From assembly GCA_000697455.1 (NCBI GenBank), contig JNET01033777.1, positions 1 through 37,244 of the forward strand: 37,244 nucleotides of DNA, written 5' to 3'. This DNA is from Basidiobolus heterosporus B8920. Taxonomy: Eukaryota > Basidiobolomycota > Basidiobolomycetes > Basidiobolales > Basidiobolaceae. The translations under genes were made by a program, and so were the position numbers. Positions 10,194 through 20,600 of the stretch are shown here, in pieces. Under the pieces are notes generated by a model that was not told the DNA's origin, searched no databases, and worked only from the letters and a program-made list of their open reading frames with translations. Within the stretch, counting starts at the first letter, position 1. Every line of letters starts with the position of its first letter.

Positions 10194-11326
10194 TTATTGT
10201 TGTTTACACTCAGGGGCTTGTTGGTTGGTAGGAGCAGAGGAGTACTCTTCTTCCTCGTCATCATCATCATCATCGTCGTCATCGTCTTGCTCATCACTGT
10301 TCTCTTCATAGTAGTCATCTTCTTCATCATAATCATCCAAACCAAAGCCTTCATACTCAAGAGCCTTTCCAGTGAACCAATCGATAGCATGAGGGATAAG
10401 CTTCTCCTTGAATTCCTCGCCGAGTTCGTAATCAGCTTCCAATTGCTCCCCGATATCGTTTTCTTCATTTTCATCGAGATCCTCAGCATCAGGAACCTCA
10501 ATAGGAGTGAAGAAGTTGAAGAAAGTCTCGGCGGGGACGGTTCTCTTAACAACTCTAGTTTTGTTGGTACTCTTGTGTCTTTGCTTTTTGGTTTCAACAG
10601 TGACAGACAAATCCTTGCCCTCCTTCCATTGAATGACTGTTCCTTCGGCGTGGTCGAAGACGAGATCACCGCTGGTAGCAGATTGTTGATAATAGTAAGA
10701 CTTGGTCAAGGTAGTGTTGGTGAAATATTCGTTTTCCTCGAAATCAAATTCCAATTTGAATCCAGGGTTCTCCTCGAGATAAGCCAAACGAATGTTGGTA
10801 AGGCACTTGAGTACTTCTTGATCTTGCTCGGTGATCATATCAGCGATTTGAACATGGTTCTTCATGGCAGATAACCAGAATTCCGGAATACCAGTAGCGC
10901 TTTGATTTTCATCAATGATTTCGCTTTCTTCCTTGGGAGATTCCTTGACTTCCTCAGTGAATTCTTCATCGATATTCATACCAGCCTCAACTTGATCATC
11001 GGAGGGTTCAGTTTTGCCGACGATAATCTCATTTCTTTTTTCGTAGAGGGGAGTGTAAAGACCGAGATATTTCTTTTCCAACTCAAGGATGTCCTTGTGG
11101 AATTGGGCTTCCAATTCGGAATGTTCGGCCTAGATTTACTGTATTAGGGTAACCCGTAGAGGTTAATCATTTGATAGCAAGGAAAACTTACTTGAAGCTG
11201 CTTCAAGGCGAAAATACGGCGTTTAACAGGTTCAGGAAGAGACTTGATGTAACCGGATTGTTGGCCGACAAGATTACCAAGGCTACCTTGAAGTCTAGCA
11301 ATCAACTCTGGGCTAATTTGATCCAT
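10194..11326 (-). CDS. NAP1: Nucleosome assembly protein NAP1
   Basis: 356-residue histone H2A-H2B chaperone. Exons: 11326-11192 (45 codons) and 11129-10194. The N-terminal exon contains GYIKSLPEPVKRRIFALKQLQ, the start of the long dimerisation helix, which continues in exon 2 as LEAQFHKDILELEKKYLGLYTPLYEKR. The NAP fold follows with IPEFWLSAMKNH, LEENPGFKLEFDF and the TFFNFFTP motif. The tail is strongly acidic, with ten consecutive Asp then four Glu, and would contact basic histones. The protein ends C-K-Q-Q, a CAAX-type prenylation signal as in animal NAP1-like proteins. The N-terminus before the dimerisation helix is short for the family but begins with a good ATG. Identity is secure. Confidence 0.96.
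10257..10286 (-). repeat. GAY trinucleotide tract encoding ten Asp in NAP1
   Basis: Ten consecutive codons that are all GAT or GAC on the minus strand, five of them a pure GAT run. It codes for the acidic histone-binding tail of NAP1. Such tracts can vary in length between strains by replication slippage. Confidence 0.8.
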
Positions 11327-11576
11327 TATACAGAAATAAAAAGAAGTGCTGGTTTACGCAGTTGCAAAGTTCTGCTATTAATAATTTTCTAAGCAGGGGA
11401 GGCAATTGTTTTGTAGAGGGAGGGGGATATAAAAAAAAAAGTAACCACCGTTTTAGATTTGGTTATAAAAGGATTTTTAACACTAATTTTGTCCATTTAA
11501 AATACTTGTGTTTATGATTGTTGATATATGTCTAATTTCTCGATTGATTAACTGATTAATGAAGGTTTCCATCAAG

Positions 11577-13225
11577 TCATTTAATACCATTAGATCTTAT
11601 CTTAAAAGGATTGATTGTGTAAACCAGGTCCTCATTTGGTGGTATATGTGGAGGATTACCACGTTTGCCATAGGCAAGCGGAGATGGAATAGTTAACTTC
11701 CGTTTACCTCCGACTTTCATCCCAATCATGCCTTTTTCTAATCCTTGAATCACTGCTCCAGAGTTGAGGCGGCATTTAAAGGGCTTGCCACTCGGGCTTT
11801 TATCTACGGGCTTCCCGTTAGACAGAAAAGCGGTATAGTTTAGCCATACCTCTGAATCTTTTTCAATAGTCTGCCCGTGGCCGAGTATAAGATCCTGAAC
11901 AATCAAGCCTCCAGGAAGAGTATGAATAGTACTGGTATCTGATAGTTGATGTTCTCGTGACTTTCTGACTTTGTTTGATTTTTTTGATAGCTCGCACTCA
12001 AAGTCCATCTCATAGACTCTTTTGTTCTCTGTCTGATTTTCATTGTGCTTCTCGCCGAGTGTAAGCTTCGAGCGCCGATTCAATTTTCCTGGCTTGAGAC
12101 ATTCTAAGTTGTCATTGGTATTCATCTTTCTTTTGACCTGTAAACAATGTAGGAAAGTCAGATCTATAATCAGTATGATAATGACATCTCTATATCACCA
12201 TTCCATTTTCCATATTTATGACAGTTTTGTCAGCATCAATACTGTAAAGTGTTGGTGATAATATGGTGAGTGTTTCATCAGCTTCTGTTTTGTTATTCAC
12301 CGTCTCATCGCTCCGGTTTCTGTCACTTTCATCGCTATCTATTTCAAAGACTAACTGACTATTACCCTCTCCTACATTGTCGTAAAGCTTATCGGCAATA
12401 ACGGCTATATCGTTGTGACTCGTTGCTCCTCTGATACCCTCTAGCTTTCCACTATTCGAGGACCTTTTATGTACTGTTCCTAAAAAGAGTCCAAAAGTCT
12501 ATTAATTACCCAAGTTGAAATGATTATCATCTTTAGATACCACGAGGATTTGCGCTAGAGAGATAAAAATATGAATTTTTGTTTGTACTTAACAAGACCA
12601 GAAAAGACCTACTGTATATATTCAGTTGCGCAAACGTTTTTGATAAGGTCCTCCGTATCAGGCTCTATTTCCTCACTCACTATATAGTTTCCAGTTAGGT
12701 AAATTGGGCTAAACAAGGGGTTCAGTCACTACGTTTTCAATATAATACTCTGCTGTCTAACCTGTTGCCGGTAATGGAAAAGCTTACATTTTCTCCTTCT
12801 GTAAATACTAGGTCTAAAAGTTGCTGCTCAAGCTATATTACTGATGGTGTCAATGTTTGTTAAAATAATGGGCCAACCATAAGCAAATAGATTACCTGAC
12901 CAGGTCTCAAAGAGCACAAGATTAGGCTTCTTTCGTCTACGGTCACTTTAAGACACGTCCGCATATTTGTTCTGACATGCTCTCCTAGTGCAGCCTGTAA
13001 AAGATTAATAAGGTAAGCGGGATAGTACTTCAATAAAAAAGGGTTATATATTGCTCAAAACACCATGGTTAACTTGAAAGTGGTTTCAATTGTTTGCGAA
13101 TAGCATTTGTTGGGTAGTAACTCGAGTCCTAATGTCGAAGATGGCGATGTTGATTTAGTTCGTAGGAGAATTCAGTCTAAAATGTTGAAATCGGTTGCAC
13201 TGTTACCCCAGATACCGGCCAACAT
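11577..13225 (-). CDS. Nuclear FKBP-type peptidyl-prolyl isomerase with nucleoplasmin-like N-domain
   Basis: 401-residue Fpr3/Fpr4/Fkp39-type nuclear FKBP, a histone-binding prolyl isomerase. Exons: 13225-13207, 13128-13064, 12994-12896, 12832-12762, 12708-12613, 12554-12541 (14 nt), 12479-12199, 12137-11577; the total is in frame. The N-terminus MLAGIWGLELLPNK continues into the nucleoplasmin-like beta sandwich (TMAALGEHVRTN, LILCSLRPGQ, VSFSITGNSPIYLTGNY). A variable acidic/basic linker follows to about residue 285. The FKBP domain (about 290-398) carries the GLIVQDLILGHG strand, the VIQG segment, AYGKRG and IPPNEDLVY. Several ligand-pocket aromatics differ from FKBP12: FD of the FDSS loop is VD, and the tryptophan after VIxG is Leu. 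The 14-nt exon is the least certain part of the model. Confidence 0.88.
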
Positions 13226-13851
13226 AACTATAATAACAATATGACGTTTATTCCGTTTAACAAGTATAAAGGTATTTCGAGTCGTCTGTGCTACCAAAGG
13301 AAGTCACGACTGCCATGATTAATCTAAAATGTATAAATAAGCAAATCATTAATCATGAATGCTCATAAATTTGGGCCAACCTAACCATGAATTCATTTCC
13401 TGAAATCTTCGTTTACAATTCTATTATTATTTAAGCAAGCCTCCACTTCAACTGCCAGACCCAGTACCTATTAAATAGAATCTTTTCATTTAAGCATATG
13501 GTGATCTTTGTTGAATTTTCATCTAAGATATTAAGATTTCGCTCTCGCTTCTGTTGAGAACGCAAAATACTGAACCAGTAGATCGGCTACTAGATAATAA
13601 TAGCTTCTTCATTCAAGTCATTGTAAAATCTACTTACTAACTAACCATGTTTCATGAAGTTTATTTTACCAATCAATAATCTAATTTGGTTAAAGCAATT
13701 AAAATTGACTATTGAGTTGGAATAAAAACGAAGGTTGGGGTCGCTTGATTAAACTTGTATACAGACTTTTAATATTAGTAATTCCTTCTAATTCTATTTT
13801 TGTCCTACGATTGAGGCTTGATTTTAATGATGGGTGAATATTGCAGTACCT
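13226..13851. other. Gene-free spacer upstream of the FKBP gene
   Basis: 626 bp between the FKBP start and the tRNase Z stop, both genes reading leftward. It should contain the FKBP promoter and the tRNase Z 3' UTR. AT-rich; both strands show only short open frames. No tRNA-like T-loop, repeat array or homologous coding segment noticed. Confidence 0.45.
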
Positions 13852-16618
13852 TTACTCTTCATCACTATCCACCTCGCCAGACGAATTGCGATATAAAACT
13901 TTCAATGGTTGAATGAATTTAGAGAGCTTGGGCAAATCAGACAGCCGTACATTCATCAAGTCAAAGCTAATGCCAACTTTCCCATGAGAGCCAGTTAACA
14001 CAGGTACTTGAGGATAGCGCTGGCTGAAGTGGGTGAGTAACAAAAAGCTAGAATTCATCCTAGTGTCACGAAATACGCATTGTGAGTTGACCGTAATGCA
14101 TTCAACAAAAATGAAATACGAAATAACATACTTGGTACTAACATCCATGGCTTCGCTAGTTGTGCTGTGTCGTTTCTCAATAGCTTCCTGCTGCTTTTCG
14201 TGTTCAAAAGTGGCCTCATGGATTAGTACAGTGGCATCTTTACCAAGATGAACCAGTTTATCACATGGCCGAGTATCTCCAGAATACCTGAAAAGTATAA
14301 TTTTTAGCTCGCGGAAGAATATTTATCTAGCGCAACTATCAACTTACACAAGCTTCCACCCTTGCGCATGCTCCAAGCTTATGCCGTAAGACCAAGGACA
14401 ATGAATAACATCAGTAGTTTTAACCTCTTTGAGGTTTAATGCCTCCTTAAGGACTTTTAGATTATACGGTGTAAAATTCCGCTTCTTGTGATAGACAAGG
14501 TCTTCAGCATTGATAAAGCGAATGTTTTTTAAACCAATCTCTTGAATGTCGCTATATTCTTGTAACCAAGTTTGAAATCTAAGTGGTGCTACGATGTAGA
14601 GAGGCTGGTTCTGAGTCCCGGATTGGAGTTCATTCCATTTGTCAAGGATGCGAATAACACCGAGATGATGGTCTGCATGCAAATGTGAAATGAAGATTAG
14701 CTTTAGCGACTTCAAAAAATCATTCACGCTTTGCTTGATCATTCGATTATGCGCTTTGGTTACTCCAAGGTGACGATATAACTGCCCATAAGTGCCCTCG
14801 CCAGCATCTAAAAGGATGGAGCCAACGTGGGGGATAGTAATCGCAGTGGAGCTGACATTGCGATATTTGGACGGAAGTGAGGAACCAGTACCAAGAGTAG
14901 TTACTACGGTGTCTTCATGAGGGGAATCTGAATTAGGTTTAGCATGATCTTGCTTGAGTTTTCGGACTGCGTCGATATAATCCCGACGCCTATTCATGAA
15001 CGCTTTAAGTTCTTTACTATCTGAATTGAACAATGGTAAAACGGTTGATGTATCCAGTTTCTGTACAGGCTCAGTATGGTATACGAGAAGACTTGAAGCT
15101 TCTATCACCTTTTTGGGCAAGTCAGAGATCGACGAAAGAGACTTTTCAGGAATATTGCAAAAATATGGAATTGGAAATATTTCTTCATCTATTTGTGATA
15201 GCTTCACCTGAGCCTTAGTGCTGCCAGAGAACATGATGGCTTGATTACAGTATGCTGGATGTGATATGATATGCTATAAACCAATAAGTGAATGTAATGT
15301 ATACAATATGTTTGTGGAGTGAACGTACCTGACATTCCGAACCAAACTTCCTCATCCATTTCTGGTAGTGCTTGCTTTCTATCACGCCATCCCCCACAAT
15401 GTGAACAATACAATGAGCAACGCGCTTCCTGCTAGAACCTTGGTATGCTTTGAATTCGGAGGAGTTGATCAGGGATGTAATATATTCTATGGATGGGCAA
15501 TCGACAATTATGAAGTTCTGAAATACTTTAGAAAGGAGTCTGGTGCAACATATCATAAATCAGACTACTTACGGTTCCAGGACGAGATGGTCCAACTACT
15601 TGCTCAGGTTTCACAACAAGACCACTGGATGTGGTGACAGCCTGACCGTTCTTTAGTTTACCTACTCAAATCAGTTACAATAGTCCACAATAACAGAGTT
15701 GACAAAGAAGTCATACCAAAATCTGGACCACGTTGAACACCCAGTTTTGCAGCGGCCTCAGGGTCAAATTTTCCTTGAATCCCGGGCCCCTGGCATATAT
15801 AACATAAAGCAATTGGGGACCGCTCGACCTTGGGTAATCTCTCGTACGTTTTTCTTTCATTCGTAGGGCCATGAGCTCTAGGTTTTTTGTTACTCGAGTC
15901 CTTCTGGAGCTCTAATTTGGCTTGATTACACATGGATATGTTTATATTATTTTCGCCAAACATTTTTTTAAGTACAGCTTGTCTAATATTCTCGGCGTCC
16001 TCTGCCTCCGTACTAATAATTGAACCGTTTGATTGTTTTCTTTTTCTTGAAGAATCTATGCTAGCAACCTCTATAGGATTGCCGCGGCTACGCTGAAGCT
16101 CAGGTGTAAGCGGTGTAAGCTGAACCATAGTCATGTTCAAGTTCTCGTCTTTATAGGGTTGCATCGATTCATTTAAACCAAGCTTGAGCGAAGACCTACA
16201 ATTGAAACGTTCAGTGCTTTAATAATTTTGAAGGGCGTATGCTTTTAGAGTACCTTTGAACGAAGTGACGAGTGGCAGCAATGAAATGAGTTAGGTTAGG
16301 CCCACCATGTAGAGTTAGTTTACTTGTGCCTGCATCTGCTAGAGTCAGCATCATACCTAAGCATTGTCACTGTTAGAAAGTTTCCCGAAATTGATATTTG
16401 TAATTCGTTAATTTACCAGGAAGCCCACCAGTATTTTCCCAGTTTATCCTGGTAAAGAAGATATTTTGTAGCTTTGCTAAGCGTACTTTCTTTTCCACAC
16501 ATAGTCGCTGTGTTCCTTCTCCACAATTAAATAAATAACGCTGGGTGTCGAAATGTACGACTACTGAAGGAGTGGCATCCACAGTTGACGTTCCTAGTAT
16601 TTGAATGTACGATTTCAT
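13852..16618 (-). CDS. TRZ1: Long-form tRNase Z (ELAC2/Trz1), tRNA 3'-end endonuclease
   Basis: 783-residue zinc endonuclease that removes 3' trailers from pre-tRNA. Exons: 16618-16417, 16356-16254, 16195-15717, 15661-15573, 15517-15329, 15273-14348, 14287-14132, 14059-13852, all in phase. The N-terminal half is the degenerate metallo-beta-lactamase lobe (LFNCGEGTQRLCVEKKVRL, FFTRINWENTGGLPG) with a disordered linker and the CYICQGPGIQGKFDPEAA exosite region. The C-terminal half is catalytic: LGTGSSLPSKYRNVS (about 481-495), then HLHADHH (551-557), and downstream YSGDTRPCDKL and HEATFE. The start was set at MKSYIQILG; the upstream in-frame extension has no ATG. The acceptor before HIISHP (15273) was chosen because the next AG breaks the frame. 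Nuclear and mitochondrial roles are known for the family. Confidence 0.95.
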
Positions 16619-16942
16619 AGTTATACAACTCCTTCCTTGTAACCTTGGCTTTGTGCTTACTGCCACCCAGAGGCTTATGTTGAAATATTGTTTTATTTTT
16701 TTTAAAAAAATGAATTTACCCGCAGCGATGTGTACTTTACATTTGATTCATGGACAGCAAAAGTGAGATGAATTCAGATTTCATTTTTCATGTATCAAAC
16801 TAATCCGCGTGGAGTAGTAGCAATTTTCTATCTACAAAAAGGGTAGATTGAAAAAGGTCACCAGAAATCGAAATCTGATTTATCTCCCAAGAAATTTGTT
16901 CGAGTAAGGTTCTTCCTCTTTGGCTGTACGTTTTTAGCGACC
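16619..16942. promoter_or_regulatory. Divergent promoter, tRNase Z / eL39, with T8-A7 tract
   Basis: 324 bp between the two start codons. A run of eight T followed directly by seven A (16696-16710) makes a perfect palindrome of rigid poly(dA:dT), a kind of element that excludes nucleosomes in fungal promoters. No named factor motif was found. It would be the shared regulatory region of a ribosomal protein gene and a tRNA-processing gene. Confidence 0.5.
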
Positions 16943-17238
16943 ATGGTAAGCTATCTATTTCCAATATCCATCCATCAATCATGACGCATGCAGAATATAT
17001 TCTACACAGTTATGTCATGCGTCCCTGAAATGTTTCGTTGTACTTTATAGTGCCATATTGAACTGTACTAATTGAACATCCTTAGCCTTCCCAAAAGTCT
17101 TTCAAGGTCAAGCGCATTCTTGGCAAGAAGCAAAAGCAAAACAGACCCATCCCTCACTGGATCCGTTTGAGAACTGACAACAAGATCAGATACAACGCTA
17201 AGCGTAGACACTGGCGCCGTACCAAGTTGGGACTCTAA
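16943..17238 (+). CDS. RPL39: 60S ribosomal protein eL39
   Basis: 51-residue basic ribosomal protein, exactly the family length. Exon 1 is only the ATG (16943-16945); exon 2 is 17086-17238 and starts [18 protein letters not shown], continuing [20 protein letters not shown] and ending [11 protein letters not shown]. The 140-nt intron is about twice the usual length here, has a GTAAGC donor and a TACTAAT branch point at about 17067, and contains a short hairpin described separately. A candidate AATAAA signal lies at 17398-17403. It lines the polypeptide exit tunnel of the large subunit. The gene is too short for many gene finders but is unambiguous. Confidence 0.95.
16983..17023. repeat. Inverted repeat (8-bp stem) inside the eL39 intron
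   Basis: GACGCATG at 16983-16990 pairs perfectly with CATGCGTC at 17016-17023 across a 25-nt loop that itself holds a small palindrome (AGAATATATTCT). A CCCTGA follows on the right. It could be an RNA structure in the intron or simply chance. Confidence 0.5.
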
Positions 17239-17661
17239 ATTAGTTCACCTGGCAGTTTGGCTTCTTGGATTGTGAACATTCTTTGCGCTTTTACCTTTCT
17301 TAAAGAATGGGAATAATTTGAGAATTCTGGTTATTACTTGACTGAATGATCATTAAGCTGATGGCTTGTGATTTCTCTAGGATAATGTATGTCCAGAAAT
17401 AAAGTCTTTTAAACATTTACCTTCGATGACCATCTTATGAGTTGAATATACTATTTTTCAATTAGCTTGCCTTAAACCTTGGTATAAGGATGCGCAGAAA
17501 TGCTAAACAGGAAATTATGTTTAATAAAATATCTATAGTAATTATTATATTTTACTAGATAAATAGGCGAAGCAAGTATCATAAATATTATACAATAATT
17601 GAATGCTTTTATCCAAGTTCGAAATATTTCCCTGTATTTAGCTCTTCTTACCCTTAAATAA
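17239..17661. other. Spacer between eL39 and Tao3/Mor2
   Basis: 423 bp holding the eL39 3' UTR (candidate AATAAA at 17398) and the promoter/5' UTR of the giant morphogenesis gene. Strongly AT-rich from about 17500 onward. No gene or repeat array recognised. Confidence 0.4.
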
Positions 17662-20600
17662 ATGGAGCGTGCTGACTTGAAGATTTTGACAGATGTTAAC
17701 TTGACAAACTCACCAAAGCAGATAACTCATTTCCAGCCCGTCCCTGATTCCCCTGCATCTCAAATCTCGGCAGTTTCAGAGCTGAATTCAGACTATGATT
17801 CTACTCTTGTTACAACTTCTTCCCCCACCCAAGAAAGCTTTCATCATAATGGGTTCAGCTCTGAACAGCTCAGCACTCCAAGTAATAACTCGAATACCTA
17901 CATCAATAGCTTTTCGTCTACCTTTGAATCTGGTAGTTCCAGTAGCGAAATTGTACATAAAAAACTATTACTTGAGAATCAGCAACCGCGAACCCCGGCC
18001 GAATTTGTCCTAGAAGCGATTTTCACAGAGTTCGGTAAAACTGCGGAACGAAAAGTCAGAGAATTTCTACGAAACGAACAGGTAGTTAATTGTGAAGTTT
18101 TGGGTATATCGGAGGTGTTACTAAGGCGATCCTATAGCAGATCGAATCGGAATTCGTTCAGCAGTTGAGTAGTGGTGCAGACCAAGCCTTCGATAAGCTT
18201 CTACTTTCATTAGGACTAGTAGCCCGATATCAGCCGAGTCCTGTTATAGAATCTTTGATGCTGTGGGAACGGAAAGTTAATGAAACGTTAGAAATACCAA
18301 GTAGAAAACGGCCAATGTAAGTTCTTAACGAAAAAGGTGTACCCAAATTTTATTCGAAGGTCGTTTATTAAAATTCCTGTGTATTTCATAGGAGAGAGGC
18401 TACTGCAATGGCAACAGCAAACATATTAAAACGCCGGAAAATGGTTGGTGTCGTTTAAATCTGATTAGTTACTATCAAGGCCTCGTCAAATAATGTAACC
18501 ATTTCAAAAAAGCTTATCACGAAGTTTATACTGTGTCGAGCTTTAATAGAAGTGATCAAACAGCTGAAAGCTGGATCTCTACCAAATGACCTTGGAATCA
18601 GACTTGAAGAAGTTGTATTTCATCAACTCAAATCAGCCGATCCGTATGATCTTTTATAGGACTTGGCTTTCAAACTGTACATTTTCAACTAATAGAGTAT
18701 TGTATAGAGAGGCGCTGTTTAGATCGGCCGCTTATCGAGCAATCGTCAATTTATATGCTGAATTAATTGGGTGGTTATCCAACATCCGGTATGGACTTAT
18801 GAACTTGTGATTCCTTTATGTAGCTAGTCACTTAATCTGGTCTACTTTATACAGGTTTACCTCTATGAGTGATCGGTTTATTGCTGAGCTTGAGAAAGAG
18901 CCACAGGGTGGAAAAGAAAGTTCGTATGAGTTGATCATTCGCGGTATGAGATGTCTAAAGCTGAAGGTTGGTTTTATGCTTACTCTGTCAAAAGACCATT
19001 TTTAAATGTCATTATTCAAATTTACGTGTAGATATATCCCGCCGACGCTTTAGAAGAAACCGCAGATTTTCTTCAAAGCTGTGGGAAATTTTTTAAAACG
19101 ACTCGTAGTATGAAGATCAAGCATGCCTATGCACAGGTATTTGTAGAGATGCTGGCTCCTATTGCTGCAGTACGTAAAACACACTATCAAATCAGTTACC
19201 TTCATTGTGAAGTAAGCTATATTATCATTAGGTCGCTTTGGCAGAGGTCAACATCCAAGCGTGGATCGAAACGATAGACAGCATATATCCAAAGGCATTT
19301 AAAATGTGTACGAAGTTGCGCCATTGGGATGTAAGACTTTTGGATTCATATCACTCTTGATATTCAGCTTATTTACATATTGTTCTCTAGGTAGCTTACC
19401 CTTTGATGTCAATTCTTCTTTGTGTTAGTCGCAAAGAGTTCTTTCTCTCGAAATGGTGGACTTTTGTAGATTCTTGTGTACAGAGATTTAAGGTGAAGCT
19501 CATATATGCTCTGATATAGGTCCTCTTTGTAAGTTAACATTCGTACAGGATAAAGGATCACGGCAAATGGCTTTGACATGTATCACCCGTTTGATATGGG
19601 TTTATCTAAATCGTTGTACTGAGAGCGCAAGTAATGTGTACAAAAAGCTAGAATCAATTTTGAAAATCCTATTTCCACCAGGACGACGACAAATTAACCC
19701 TCCTGATACATCTCTTGATGACTTTATTCAGATCATTCATTATATATGTCTATGGGACTCCAATAATGTAATGAAATACATTTCCTCAATACTCATAGGC
19801 CATGATGATATTACTACTCTAGACTCGTCTATCGAAAATATTTATCCTGAGCGGGCTGTTATAGCCACTAGAGCATATCTTCTCTTCTTGTCAAGTTTGG
19901 AACGATCCGAGTACCGGCCCCCATTCCCCAAAGGAGATAGCGGATATACTTATGACTCAGCGAATTCAGCGCAACCAAATGCTGATTTACTTTCGTCGCA
20001 AGTCTTGAGTCGGATAGGGCAAAAAGATTCGCTTCAACAGATGAATGCCATCTTAGGGAAGATTGCAACGATTCTGGACCAATCCTTTGGCGGCATGCTT
20101 CTATGTGACGAACGTTATCTTAACAACCGAAATACTTCTGCCACTAATGCCATTGCAGGGGCGGTAGCAAACGCTGCCAAAGAATTGACCTACGAAGTGC
20201 AGCAGACATACGTACATTTATCTACGTTGACGGTATCTTATATGAAAGATAAACAGCCTTACTTTGATCTTATGAAGGCCTATATCGAAGCGGCTCCCAG
20301 GTGTATGCCAACTGGAATATCGCTTCAAACCTTTATAGATATGCTTTGTCGATATACAATACATGTGGATCCAAATCTGGGTAAAGCATCTAGTGAGGCC
20401 CTGATTCGTATTGCTAAGCAATGTGACGCATTGAAAGTAGTATCAACCTTTTCGAGATTTATTACGAAGATTGAGGACCGATTCGCGGAATTACTGATAT
20501 GCGAGCTCTCTGATAATGACTCGAAGTCTGATGCTGTTTTGTTGCACCTGTATGTGCAGCTGCTAAAAGTGTGGCAAGGAGATATCGAATTAATGTTTAC

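Noticed and set aside
10167-10874. 235-codon plus-strand open frame opposite NAP1, rich in hydrophobic residues
   Set aside because: It is the complement of the acidic, low-complexity NAP1 coding sequence; GAT/GAC/GAA codons read backwards as Ile/Val/Phe/Leu. NAP1 itself is unambiguous.
13226-13851. Search for a tRNA, RNA gene or repeat array in the spacer upstream of the FKBP gene
   Set aside because: No T-loop-like box, no repeated unit and no long stem noticed; only AT-rich sequence.
15188-15250. Acceptor AG just before the CCATCATG in tRNase Z
   Set aside because: Using it breaks the reading frame; the upstream TTTATAG acceptor gives the conserved HIISHP continuation.
18644-18659. Apparent 16-nt GT...AG intron within Tao3
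   Set aside because: Too short for a spliceosomal intron; the intron extends to the AG at 18707, which restores the conserved frame.
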